From the NCBI GenBank assembly GCA_021186555.1, contig JAJKFL010000006.1:3519715-3583714 (forward strand): a stretch of 64,000 bases of DNA, in the 5' to 3' direction. Below the pieces are notes generated by a model. The model made no database searches and was not told the origin of the DNA. It was given only the letters and a program-made list of their open reading frames with translations. Below are positions 44,291 to 56,867 of the stretch, piece by piece (positions within the stretch are counted from its first letter, which is position 1; every line of letters starts with the position of its first letter). The position numbers and the translations under genes are program-made. The DNA is from Reticulitermes speratus (taxonomy: Eukaryota; Arthropoda; Insecta; Blattodea; Rhinotermitidae).

Positions 44291-44340
44291 TACAGGCCGA
44301 TAAAATCAAGGAGGGTCAGACGAGTGGAAATGACATGAGA
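44291..44340 (+). mobile_element. LINE tail scrap (family Q)
   Basis: GGCCGATAAAATCAAGGAGG encodes an IKSRRVRRVEMT-like piece of the LINE protein tail, cut off immediately. Confidence 0.45.
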
Positions 44341-44347
44341 TGGGAAA

Positions 44348-44432
44348 ACTAACACAGCATAACATACAAACTAACACAGCATAACATACAAACTAACACA
44401 GCATAACATACAAACTAACACAGCATAACACA
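44348..44432. repeat. 22-bp tandem repeat, about 4 units
   Basis: Units of AACTAACACAGCATAACATA plus CA. Confidence 0.93.
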
Positions 44433-44491
44433 CAAAAAGACTCAAATCTTCAGTCAATGTCTGTATTATAGCGACGGGTCATTTAAAGCTC

Positions 44492-45007
44492 TTGAGGAAA
44501 ACAGTTGCTGTTTGTTCCTATATTAGTATAGAACACATAACAGTTGCTGTTTGTTCCTATATTAGTATAGAACACATAACATTGCTGTTTGTTCCTATAT
44601 TAGTATAGAACACATAACAGTTGCTGTTTGTTCCTATATTAGTATAGAACACATAACAGTTGCTGTTTGTTCCTATATTAGTATAGAACACATAACATTG
44701 CTGTTTGTTCCTATATTAGTATAGAACACATAACAGTTGCTGTTTGTTCCTATATTAGTATAGAACACATAACAGTTGCTGTTTGTTCCTATATTAGTAT
44801 AGAACACATAACAGTTGCTGTTTGTTCCTATATTAGTATAGAACACATAACAGTTGCTGTTTGTTCCTATATTAGTATAGAACACATAACAGTTGCTGTT
44901 TGTTCCTATATTAGTATAGAACACATAACAGTTGCTGTTTGTTCCTATATTAGTATAGAACACATAACAGTTGCTGTTTGTTCCTATACTAGTATAGAAC
45001 ACATAAC
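44492..45007. repeat. 39-bp tandem repeat, about 13 units
   Basis: Units beginning CAGTTGCTGTTTGTTCCTAT and ending TAGAACACATAA. Two units have lost two bases (ACATTGCTG). Unit length keeps a minus-strand frame open; this is not a gene. Confidence 0.95.
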
Positions 45008-45056
45008 TGCACTGTGTGTTTGTGCGTGTGTGTGAATGTAAAAAGTGTTAAGTACA

Positions 45057-45325
45057 GCAATCCCATTACAAACCTGGACAGGCCCTTAGGGTTCCAGGAG
45101 GTTGAGGCTCCCAGATTTCTAGACAATCGGCACATGAAGGTGGTAAGGTTGTCAGCCTTACGCACCGGCCGCCTTTACCCTCCAGGAAATACTCCAGGTA
45201 CTCATTTCTGTTAGAGGCTGAGTCGACCCCAATGCCATAGTGCGACAAGAAGGATTATGTCAATGAAAAATTCCAATGACAAAATCGGAAATCGAACCCG
45301 CGACCTTCCGGCTTGTAGCGCAGTG
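45057..45325 (-). mobile_element. SINE family C
   Basis: On the minus strand head remnant with GGTCGCGGGTTCGATTTCCG, family body (GCCTCAACCTCCTGGAACCC) and 3' end matching the other three copies. Confidence 0.84.
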
Positions 45326-46249
45326 TAGACTTCTTTAATGTCAAAAAAGGTGGTATATACAGTTACTACTTTGCTTTAAAAGTTAAACATTTTTCACATT
45401 GCTGTTTGACAGTCCAAATTTATGTCTGCACATTCAGTCATTATAACAAATTGATCCGAAGTCATTAACATGATAGGTGCGGGGGCGATTGTACAAACAC
45501 GAAGGAAGATTACGCCGAGGTGTGGCATAACCTACACTGCTACCACTTTACTTAAAATTACAAAGCTCCGAAATTTATTTCATAATTAAAGAAACCGTAT
45601 AACTTATATAGATGCTTGTGCGGTAACTGTTCAAACTAGAGTAACTTTGGCAAATAGTTCAAAGTAAATGAATTTAGCTCCCTGAAAGGTAGATAGAGGG
45701 GTTGCTGAGTTACATAACGACTTCAGTCTGTCACCCTATTAGTCGAAGGGCTTCACCAGCCGGAGGCTCAGCATTGTTAAGAGAAAACGAGATTCAATTT
45801 ACACTTCTCTCCTTACATACCCTACATCAATCTCTCTCTAACCCCCCTTAATACGGAGTTTTGCTTCCTGCTGATCCAAATATACGTTACTGCATTAGGG
45901 CTATAATGTCTGTAGATAACCAGTCACAATACACACTGCTGTAGCTGAAGATGTAAGAATTGACCTCAACTTGTTATCGGATGCAAAGTAATTTGTCAGA
46001 CTGTACGGTCTGTGTAAACTCCATGTCTAGGGGTATCTGCCTCACATTCTGCAGGCATGTCTATAGACTTATAAAATGCCTTTCACTTCCGAAACTCTGT
46101 CACAAACACACACAAACACACACGCACACTGCACGCGCTCAGACGCAGACAAATACTTCTCCTTCAAAAATATCTCTCTGTAAAAGTCGCATAAAATTAT
46201 ATTGTCGCATATTGGGTAAATTAGATCAGAAGTATTTGGAAAGTTTTGA
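45326..46249. other. Unassigned sequence
   Basis: About 900 bp with no recognised element. 45335-45365 faintly resembles the satellite-element flank (GGTGGTATATACAGTTACTA). A (CA)-rich stretch occurs at 46102-46125. Confidence 0.45.
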
Positions 46250-46561
46250 AATGTGGTGCTGGAGAAGAATGGAGAAGATCAGTTGGACCGATCGTGTGAG
46301 AAAGAAGTATTACACAGAGTGAAGGAGGAGAGAATATCGTACATGCAATAAAAAGAAGAAAGGCTAACTGGATTGGTCACATCTTGCGTAGAAACTGCCT
46401 TCTGAAACATGTGATTGAAGGAAAATTAGAGGGAAGGATAGAAATGACGGGAAGAGGAGGAAGAAGGCGTAAGCAACTACTGGATGACTTTAAGGAAAAG
46501 AGAAGATACAGGAAATTGAAAGAGAAAGCACTAGATCGCACCGTGTGGAGAACTCACTTTG
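46250..46561 (+). mobile_element. LINE ORF2 C-terminal tail (family P)
   Basis: Frames read WCWRRMEKISWTDRVR, then after a frameshift KANWIGHILRRNCLLKHV, GRGGRRRKQLLDD and FGRGYEPVVRQTTE with stop. It is 5' truncated. A small deletion around 46300-46330 breaks the frame. It leads straight into the amplified 39-bp unit. Confidence 0.85.
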
Positions 46562-47303
46562 GAAGAGGCTACGAACCTGTCGTAAGACAGACTACAGAAT
46601 GAAGAGGCTACGGACCTGTCGTAAGACAGACTGCAGAATGAAGAGGCTACGGACCTGTCGTAAGACAGACTACAGAATGAAGAGGCTACGGACCTGTCGT
46701 AAGACAGACTGCAGAATGAAGAGGCTACGGACCTGTCGTAAGACAGACTACAGAATGAAGAAGCTACGGACCTGTAGTAAGACAGACTACAGAATGAAGA
46801 GGCTACGGACCTGTCGTAAGACAGACTACAGAATGAAGAGGCTACGGACCTGTCGTAAGACAGACTACAGAATGAAGAGGCTACGGACCTGTCTTAAGAC
46901 AGACTGCAGAATGAAGAGGCTACGGACCTGTCGTAAGACAGACTGCAGAATGAAGAGGCTACGGACCTGTCGTAAGACAGACTACAGAATGAAGAGGCTA
47001 CGGACCTGTAGTAAGACAGACTACAGAATGAAGAGGCTACGGACCTGTCGTAAGACAGACTACAGAATGAAGAGGCTACGGACCTGTCGTAAGACAGACT
47101 GCAGAATGAAGAGGCTACGGACCTGTCGTAAGACAGACTACAGAATGAAGAGGCTACGGACCTGTAGTAAGACAGACTACAGAATGAAGAGGCTACGGAC
47201 CTGTCGTAAGACAGACTACAGAATGAAGAGGCTACGGACCTGTCGTAAGACAGACTACAGAATGAAGAGGCTACGGACCTGTCGTAAGACAGACTACAGA
47301 ATG
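46562..47303 (+). repeat. 39-bp array of the LINE 3' unit, 19 units
   Basis: By length 19 units of the same GAAGAGGCTACGGACCTGTC sequence as at 38237-38976, ending in GAATGAATGAAT. Unit variants (CTGTAGTAAG, CTGCAG versus CTACAG) are ordered differently from the other array, so the arrays were not copied whole from each other recently. The 258-residue open frame is not a gene. Confidence 0.95.
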
Positions 47304-48469
47304 AATGAATTGGGTAAATAATTCAGGTTGTTACCACTGATGCAGAAAGGATTTAGTTCGTCCATCTTCAGGGTTTCAGAAGAAGATACATTTTTTCCCG
47401 AAGCTTCCGTAAGCACTCGCCAGACTAAATTACAGTCTCATGACTCAGAAGACAAAAACATGAATTTTAACTCCCCCAAAACAAAACTAAAAATTAAGTA
47501 AAGTGTCATGTTTACACCAGCCCTTAATAGACCGAATTCCTAACTGCAACGATTACTGAATGATACCCACGTCACCGTTTCCAATTACTGTATACCTACC
47601 AATACACGAAACACGACACAATTTTACCAACATAACAAAGCATACAGACATACTTCCTTGACAAATAATCTTGTGACATCCTGTTACAATTGTGATGATC
47701 CTAACCGACAGGCATTCAATACTTATAGATAAACAACACAAAATATAATCAGAACTAACATCAATACGTCGGCATATCACGATCGGTCAAATCAAACCAA
47801 TATCGGCCTACGTGACAACGCCATCTTATAATTACCAACTTGACACAAGTAAATGTCACGTCTTGGTCTCTGCGCCCTTACGTTAGTCCATCTTGTTTAG
47901 TTACTTGATTGGGTGACTTGTTTAATCACACTTCAATCAACTGAGAGTAGTCATATAAGGCATTAAAATCTGAGTGCAATCAACACTAGATGAGTGCGAT
48001 GTTTGAGGTTCTTACAGCCATATTGTTGACGATTCAAGTCTTTAACTATTGGTAATGATTTACCAACTGACACGAAGTAACATGCTAGAATATTTCAATC
48101 TTCAAATTTAGGTGAGTCTGGCAGCGGAGACATGTGCAGGAAAAAAGAGATGGAAGGTCTGTGGTTTGTGCTTCCGTTTCCGGAAAGGGCCGAAGTTTAG
48201 ACGGATTCGCCCGACCTCGTTTTTACTGGTTATCGGAGGTTCATTCTTCGGCGGTTAAGCGGTCGAACGTGCAAGCTATCGGTTGCCGTTTCTAGTGTTG
48301 AAGTTTGGAAAACGGTGGAACTTTACCTCCATTCTTATATAAAACTTTACTCCTAACGAAATGCGAGGGCATCTTTAAATTTACGTAGCAATAAAAGCCA
48401 CAGCGAAATGAAGAATTGTTAGAAGTTTATAAATGCTTTAATCTTTCTGTAGACTAAAGGTTAAAGCCG
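47304..48469. other. Unassigned sequence
   Basis: Over 1.1 kb with no recognised gene. Near 47360 AACCCTGAAGATGGACGAAC (minus) recalls a broken hammerhead-like core. Confidence 0.42.
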
Positions 48470-48718
48470 ATCGGAGTGGCCGTGCGGTCTAAGGCGTGGG
48501 ACTGCGGCCGCTCGCTTACTGGGATTGTGGGTTCGAATCCCACCGACGGCATGGATGTCTGTCTCTTGTGAGTTGTGTGTTGTGAGGTAGAGGTCTCTGC
48601 GTAGGGCTGATCACTCGTCCAGAGGAGTCCTACCGAGTGTGATGTGTCTGAGTGTGATCGTGAAGCCTCGAAAACTGAGGCGGCCTAGGCCCCCTAGGGG
48701 CTGTCGAGACATTGGAAA
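48470..48718 (+). mobile_element. SINE family A, full length
   Basis: Head CCGATCGGAGTGGCCGTGCG, B-box region GTGGGTTCGAATCCCACC, body TAGAGGTCTCTGCGTAGGGC, and 3' end GGCCTAGGCCCCCTAGGGGC then an A-run. Confidence 0.93.
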
Positions 48719-49084
48719 AAAAGGGTAAAGAGAAAGATATGTTCCAGGCACGCACGTGGAAGCAAGAAAAATACATCACTGAACGTTTAAGGTGAAACTG
48801 CTTTGTGCAAATAACACAAATACTAAACATTTTCTGTTGACAGACAAAAATATGAAACTGTTTTAAAACTAAATTTGAAATAACAGTACTTCTGAGAACA
48901 GTGATACAGACAGATGAACTCAAAATACGGCTACACACATAACTTCCTTATTTTATTTTTTCATTAATGTCTACGACGCTATGTAAGCCTTGCCAGCACC
49001 ACTTCCTTACACCTCTGACGTCTCCCTTACTGCGGTCTGTGACGATCCAACGTGTAGCGGAGTTATACTAGTAACTGATATATA
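48719..49084. other. Unassigned sequence
   Basis: No recognisable gene or repeat. Confidence 0.4.
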
Positions 49085-49158
49085 CAGGGTATACACAAAA
49101 GAATGGTGCGGTATCAAAAGTGAATAAAAACAAACCGCACCATTCTTTTGTGTATGTA
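49085..49158. mobile_element. Mariner hairpin (TIR-only MITE), one end worn
   Basis: Starts CAGGGTATACACAAAAGA after TA and ends with the complement, but the last bases (TGTATGTACA) have lost the CCCTG end. Confidence 0.85.
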
Positions 49159-49616
49159 CAGCGATCGTGTGTCTGTATATGGCACTTGCTGTGCAGGTGA
49201 CGTCATGCAAATACTTTCTTGGGTCATGGATTAATCAGATGAAAATAGTCTATATCCTTGGGGCTCAGACACTTAATGACACAAGCACAGTCGACTTCCG
49301 AAACGTCGTTTTATATCCACAATTACAGAATGATAACGCCAAAAATGTATATCAGTTTAAGTGATTTAGAGTGTTTTGCTTTTAAGGCACGTGTCACATG
49401 GAACAGAGCGACGTAACTCGGTGCCTTAATGCACGGTCTATGCTAAAACAGACAAACAGAATACCAGGTCTTCGTCCGGGACAGGAATCTTTGTTTTGTC
49501 AATATAACAATATTCGTATAATGACTAAGATTTAAAAAGAAAATGTATGGCAGAAAAAATACGAATTTTAATTTTAGGTTTGAAGGTTACCACGGTGACT
49601 GTATTTATTATTATAT
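49159..49616. other. Unassigned sequence
   Basis: Contains an isolated CCGAAACGTCG near 49297, a possible element relic; no gene. Confidence 0.4.
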
Positions 49617-51376
49617 ATACATACACACATACATACATACATACACATACATACATAACATACATCATACATACATACATACAACATACATACATACACA
49701 TACATACATACATACATTACACATACTACATACATACACATACAACATACATACATACTACATACACTACATACATACATACATACATACAACATACACA
49801 TACATACATACATACATACATACTACATACATACATACACATACATACATACACACATACATACATACATACATACACATACATACATACATACATACAT
49901 ACTACACATACATACACATACATACACATACATACATACATACACATACGTACATACATACATACACATACTACATACATACATACACACATACGTACAT
50001 ACATACATACACATACATACATACAATACATACACATACATACATACATACACATACGTACATAACATACATACACATACATACATACATACACATACGT
50101 ACATACATACATACACATACATACATACACATACATACACATACATACATACATACACATACATACATACACACATACACATACATACATACATACACAT
50201 ACATACATACATACATACATACATACTATACATACACATACATACATACTACATACTACGCATACATACATACATACACATACTACATACATCATACATA
50301 CATACATACAACATACGTACTACATACATACATACATCATACATACATACATAACACATACGTACATACATACATACACATACATACATACATACACATA
50401 CGTACATACATACATACACATACATACATACATACACATACATACATACATACACATACATACATACATACATACATACATACATACACATACATACATA
50501 CATACATACACATACATACATACACATACATACATACATACACATACATACATACATACACATACATACATACATACACATACATACATACATACATACA
50601 CATACATACATACACATACATACATACATACACATACATACATACACATACATACATACATACATACATACACATACATACATACATACATACACATACA
50701 GACATACATACATACATACATACACATACATACATACATACATACATACACATACATACATACATACATACATACGTACATACATACATACACATACATA
50801 CATACATACACATACGTACATACATACATACACATACATACATACATACATACATACATACACATACGTACATACATACATACACATACATACATACATA
50901 CACATACGTACATACATACATACACATACATACATACATACACATACGTACATACATACATACACATACATACATACATACACATACGTACATACATACA
51001 TACACATACATACATACATACACATACATACACATACATACATACATACACATACGTACATACATACATACACATACATACATACATACACATACGTACA
51101 TACATACATACACATACATACATACATACACATACATACACATACATACATACATACACATACATACATACACACATACATACATACATACATACACATA
51201 CATACACATACATACATACATACACATACGTACATACATACATACACATACATACATACATACACATACGTACATACATACATACACATACATACATACA
51301 TACATACACATACGTACATACATACATACACATACATACATACATACACATACATACATACATACATACATACATA
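49617..51376. repeat. Giant (TACA)n microsatellite, left part
   Basis: About 1.76 kb of (TACA)n with regular CACA and CGTA variants from about 50380 on, giving a 30-40-bp higher-order rhythm. All long frames here (Tyr-Ile-His-Thr on plus, Met-Tyr-Val-Cys on minus) are translations of the microsatellite. Confidence 0.98.
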
Positions 51377-52065
51377 CCTTTGGTGGTTTTATCCCATTCT
51401 TGTTGCCACTTTTCTTTTCCTTCTTCCTTCAATTCACTTACAATTGTGGATTTAGGAATTTTGTAGTAGGAGATTATAGCTTCTTGATTTCTTGCCGCTT
51501 CTTTAGCCAGTCTATCCGCTAATTCGTTGCCGTGTATTCCTGCGTGGGCTTTGATCCAGGATAAATTTATTGTCCAGCTAAGCCTTTCCAAGATTGTCAC
51601 TTTCTTCCGTATTTCTTCTATTAATCTGTTGTGCGTTCTGCTGTTCGTCAAGCAGTCTATTGTGATCCTGCTGTCTGTATATATTATTGCTGTCCTTTGG
51701 TTTCTAGGTATTTGTGTTGTTCCTTCTATCTCCTCTAGTGCTTTCACTATGGCCAGTTGCTCAGCCTGGTTGTTTGAGCATCTGTCGTCCAGTTTGAATG
51801 TCAGTTGTTTTGTCAGTTCGTTTCCTGTGAAGATGGCTACCCCTGACCCTACTCCATGTTCGCTTTTGCTTCCGTCAGTGTATATTTGCATCGTGACTTC
51901 TTTATGCCCTTCTGTTTCCAATAATCGCACTGTGTCTGCTGGATGAGGCCAGTACTTCGGTTCGACTTTCCCGTCGATATTGGACTGTATTCCTTTCCCT
52001 TTCGTTAGGTCATATAATTTAGCCGCCTCCTCCACCTTTATTATGATTGGTGTCAGAGCAGGTCG
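51377..52065 (-). pseudogene. LINE RNase H domain (inverted segment)
   Basis: The minus-strand frame encodes a type I RNase H that in I-group LINEs degrades the RNA template. It has YTDGS (first Asp), NNQAEQLAIVKALEE (Glu), YTDSR (Asp), and HAGIHGNELADRLAKEAA (His and last Asp), so the catalytic set is complete. There are no stops over about 690 bp. At 51376 it runs straight into the microsatellite as Met-Tyr-Val-Cys repeats. The open frame suggests a recent insertion. The reverse transcriptase upstream of it is absent (5' truncation). It cannot act as a separate gene. Confidence 0.88.
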
Positions 52066-52402
52066 AGCAACCAAATCATTTTTCCCCAGCGTAAACCAGA
52101 GATTAAAAATTAAGGTGAACCTCACACCTAACTTCACGGCAATAGTCACAGGACACGGAAAAACTAAATCCTACCTCAATCGCTTCAAGATAATAGACAA
52201 CCCAACATGTCCATGCAATAGCGCAGACCAAACAACTGAACACCTGATATACGACTGCAGGCTGCTGCAAAGAGAGCGCCAAACACTCAAGAATAATGTC
52301 TTAAAAACCGGAAATTGGCCAGCAACTCAAGAAGAGTTGATCAAGACCCACAGAAAACACTTTATTCACTTTACCGAATCTATAGATTTCGAAAGGTTGT
52401 AG
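52066..52402 (+). pseudogene. LINE C-terminal zinc-knuckle segment
   Basis: About 110 residues following RNase H in the intact element: FPSVNQRLKIKVNLTPNF, then TGHGKTKSYLNRF, and a zinc-knuckle-like CPCNSADQTTEHLIYDC (C-x-C-x8-H-x4-C) typical of the C-terminus of jockey/R1/I-group ORF2 proteins, ending FERL and TAG. It is uninterrupted. A 22-base A-run (52404-52425) lies just after the stop, before a 150-bp AT-rich 3' untranslated region. Confidence 0.85.
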
Positions 52403-52588
52403 GAAAAAAAAAAAAAAAAAAAAAATTACATGTATTCCTATAATTAAGAAACAGGAAAATTACTGATTTTATATATTGTAATTGTAAATATTGTATATTA
52501 TTGTATATAATGATTACATGAGGCATGTAGTATTACTGTACTGTAATGGAGCATGCTGTAAAATAAATAATTAAAAAAAAAAAAAAAA

Positions 52589-52787
52589 CATACATACATA
52601 CATACTACATACATACATACATACATACACATACATACATACATACATACATACATACATACATACATACATACATACATACATACATACATACATACAT
52701 ACATACATACATACATACACATACATACATACATACATACATACACATACATACATACATACATAACATACATACACTACATACACA

Positions 52788-52818
<31 letters not shown>

Positions 52819-52925
52819 CATACATACTACATACATACATACATACACATACATACATAATACATACATACATAATCATACATACATACATACATACATA
52901 CATACATACATACACATACATATCA

Positions 52926-52957
<32 letters not shown>

Positions 52958-53242
52958 CATACACATACATACATACATCATACATACATACATACATACA
53001 TACATACATACATACATACATACTATACACTATACATACATACATACATACATACTACATACATACATACAACATACATACACATACATACATACATACA
53101 TACATACATACATACATACATACATACATACATACATACATACATAACATACATACATACATACAATACTACATACACATACATCATACATACATACATA
53201 CATACATAACATACAATACTATACATACATACATACATTACA

Positions 53243-53273
<31 letters not shown>

Positions 53274-54430
53274 CATACATACATACATACATACATACAT
53301 ACATACATACATAACATAACATTACATACATCACATACATACATACATACATACATAACATCATACATACTACATACATACATACATACACATACATACA
53401 TACATTACATACATACACATACATCATACATACATACATACATACATACATACATACATACATACATACATACATACACATACATACTACACATACATAC
53501 ATACATACATACATACATAACATACATACATACATACATACATACATACATACATCATACATACATACATACATACATACATACATACATACATACACAT
53601 ACATACAACTACATACATAACATACATACATACATACATACATACACATACATACATACATACATAATACATACATACATACATACTACATTATACATAC
53701 ATACATACATACATACATACATACATACATACATACATACATACAACATACATATACATACATACATACATACATACATACACATACATACATACATACA
53801 TACACTACATACATACATACATACATACATACATACATACATACATACATACATACACATACATCACATACATACATACATACATACATAACATACATAC
53901 ATACATACATACATACATAACCATACACATACATCATACATACATACATCACACATACATACATACATACATACATACATACATACTACATACATACATA
54001 CATACATACATCATACATACATACATACTACATACACATACATACATACATACATACATACATACATACATTACATACATACATACATACTACATACATA
54101 CATACATATACATACAATCATACATACATACATACATACATACCATACTTACATACATACATACATACTAGTACATACACAACAGTACATACACTACATA
54201 CATCATACATAATACTTACATACATACATACATTTACATACATGATGACTACATACACATAATACGTAATAAACTACATACATCATTACATACATACTTA
54301 CATACATCATTACATAATTACTTACTATACAGTACATACACAATAGCTACATACATACAATATGATACTACATACATAATACATAATATATACATTACAT
54401 ATATTACATATATGACTTACATGCATACAC
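52589..54430. repeat. (TACA)n microsatellite, right part, irregular
   Basis: About 1.8 kb of (TACA)n with frequent single-base losses (CATCATA, CATTACA, ACTACA) that grow denser towards 54.4 kb. The left array is far more regular in its second half. Confidence 0.95.
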
Positions 54431-54469
54431 AAGTACATACATACAGTAACAATTAAGTAATGTGGACTT

Positions 54470-55352
54470 ACACTGTACAGTCATATTACAGTAATGATGA
54501 CTACATTACAGTCATATTCAACAGTATATGGACTACATGTACAGTCATATTACAGTAATGACTACATGTACAGTCATATTCACAGTAATGATGGACTTAC
54601 ATGTACAGTCAATATCACATAATGATGACCTACATTACAGCCTATTAAAGTAATGATGGACTTACATGTACAGTCATATTCACATAATGATGACTTACAT
54701 GTACAGTATATTACATAATTGACTACATTACAGCATACAAGTATATTAATTTAAACTATTAATATGATGGATCTTTACATGTACAGCATATTCACAGTAC
54801 ATGATGACTACATGTAAGTCATATTCAAAGTAATGATGGACTTACATGTACAGTCATATTACAGTAATGATGGACCTACATGTACAGTCATATTCACAGT
54901 AATGATGGACTACATGTACAGTCATTTCAAAGTAATGATGGACTTACATGTACAGTCATATTCACAGTAATGATGGACTTATATGTACAGTCATATTCAC
55001 AGTAATGATGGACCTACATGTACAGCCATATTCAAAGTAATGATGGACTTACCTGTACAGTCATATTCACAGTAATGATGGACTTACATTACAGTCATAT
55101 GCACAGTAATGATGGACCTACATGTACAGCCATATTCAAAGTAATGAGGGACTTACATGTACAGTAATATTCACAGTAATGATGGACTTACATGTACAGT
55201 CATATTCAAAGTAATGATGGACTTACATGTACAGTCATATTCACAGTAATGTTGGACTTACATGTACAGTCATATGTACAGTAATGATGGACCTACATGT
55301 ACAGCCATATTCAAAGTAATGATGCACTTACATGTACAGTCATATTCACAGT
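54470..55352. repeat. 35-bp tandem repeat, about 25 units
   Basis: Units of CATATTCACAGTAATGATGG then ACTTACATGTACAGT. Units before about 54840 carry many one-base deletions; later ones are nearly uniform with two main variants (ACAGTCATATTCAC and ACAGCCATATTCAAAG). Confidence 0.95.
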
Positions 55353-56575
55353 ATTGACACTGAATAAATTTGAGTTGCTCAGCATATGGATCCATGTAAA
55401 CAAGGTAACAATTATGGGAGTTAGTAACATTTCACTAATTTCCTGACATCTGTGGCTTGCAGTGTTTTTACCTCGAATTCAATTTGATTTTACACTGTGA
55501 CTTAGGCCAAGTGGAACAGAAGATATACTGAGTATATGTACAATACTGTTAAAATACTGTGTTACAATCCGCCACGACCGCCAATTATTTCACTTTGTCA
55601 TCTATCTCCATTCATAATAATGCTCAATTCACATCTGACAGTATATCATATAATCTATGCAGTTCACGAAACGTCGATGAATCATAAAAAAAATTACATT
55701 GAAGCTTTGCAATTGGGCAGTTTTACTGCAAAACTAAGATGGTGGCTGTACACAGCGTCAGAATAACACGCTGCTGTATACAGCGTCTGAGTCCTTCACC
55801 GTTTTGGAAATAGGCGCAGCAAACTATTCATCGAAAACATTTCTCATCAAAATGTTGTGAAATGAGATTGTAAATTAAATATCCGTCCTTACTGACAATG
55901 TATCGTGCAACTGTCAGCGTCGTATTAATAAAAGGAGAATATCAATTTCCACGCTTCCATATATTAAGCCCAAGAAAACACAACCGACTTTAAATAGGGG
56001 ATGTTTTACTCGCAGTTGTGTTACTGACTGTGTGTACATTTCAGAACACAGATGTGTTAGTCCTCCGCTGTGACGTCATTTGAACAGGACCGATGCATTA
56101 ACGATATTTTTCTGTTTATGAAGGTAGAAGAGGATTGTGGAAAGGGACTGCAATATTGTGAGCTTATGACACAATTCGGGAAGTTGGGGTAGGTGGGGGA
56201 GGGAGTGACAGAGAATGGAGAGTTAGAACGTCGAAACACAGGAGACGAACAAACAACAGAAAGGAGAGGAGAGTCCTATAAGTGTTACAGCGCTTGCTTT
56301 GATGTACCTCGGTAATTCAAATGTCTGCAGGTACATTGCATTTTGAATTGAATTCATCTCATCCACCCAAATGCTGAAGTTTTGAGCTGAGGAAAAGAAG
56401 TTGAGCTCAGAGCTTTGCGACAGAGACAGATGTATAACGTAAAGGTCGGTTCATACTGGCGCGACGTCGCCGTAACTCATGTGACGTCAGACATTCTCAC
56501 GTCGGTGACTATGTTATCGCATGTGACGCCGTGTAGTCGTGTAAATTCCCACCAGACTAAAGGTGTCATATCCCA
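55353..56575. other. Unassigned sequence
   Basis: No gene is supported. Near 55665 CACGAAACGTCGATGAATC is a trace of a hammerhead-like relic. Small frames have no domain. Confidence 0.45.
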
Positions 56576-56867
56576 GGTAAGGTAAAATTCTCCCTAGAAC
56601 AGGCCACGAAGGCCCAGAGGGGGGAGTACAGGTATAGCTCTACTCTTTCTTTAACCTCGGCGCTAGATGAGGGTGGGTGGTTAACTCCACGCCCCGGCCG
56701 CTTTAACCCCGGGAAAGAGACCCGGTACCCATTGTATAGGAGGCTGGGTAGGTCCCAGGGCCGATCTGGACGGGTGCGAAAAATCTCGCCCCCACTGGGA
56801 TTCGATCCCCGGACCGTCCAGCCCGTAGCAAGTCGCTATACCGACTGAGCTATCGCGGCCCACCATA
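56576..56867 (-). mobile_element. SINE family B, full length
   Basis: On the minus strand GCGATAGCTCAGTCGGTATA (A-box region) and GGGATCGAATCCCAGTGG (B-box region), full body, and 3' end with AGAATTTTACCTTACC. No inverted tail here. Confidence 0.92.

Larger units (their letters stand above)
51377..52588 (+). mobile_element. 5'-truncated, 5'-inverted I-group LINE inside the microsatellite
   Basis: A 1.2-kb LINE fragment bounded on both sides by (TACA)n. The 3' half (about 52065-52588) is on the plus strand and ends in a 15-base poly(A) at 52574-52588. The 5' half (51377 to about 52065) is inverted. The two halves are adjacent in the intact protein: RNase H ends ...WDKTTKG and the plus part begins TKSFFPSVNQRL. 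This is the signature of twin priming during target-primed reverse transcription. Target-site duplications cannot be seen inside a repeat. Confidence 0.9.

Noticed and set aside
38220-47321. 174- and 258-residue ORFs of a repeated 13-residue Arg/Thr/Cys/Lys motif
   Set aside because: The 39-bp unit is the LINE 3' end read out of frame; the true LINE frame ends with a stop in every unit.
49543-53976. Long open frames of Tyr-Ile-His-Thr and Met-Tyr-Val-Cys repeats on both strands
   Set aside because: They are translations of the (TACA)n microsatellite, open in several frames and on both strands at once because the repeat has no stop in most frames.
9158-55352. CRISPR arrays
   Set aside because: The direct repeats at 9158, 35490, 44492 and 54470 are contiguous units with no unique spacers, in a eukaryotic setting.
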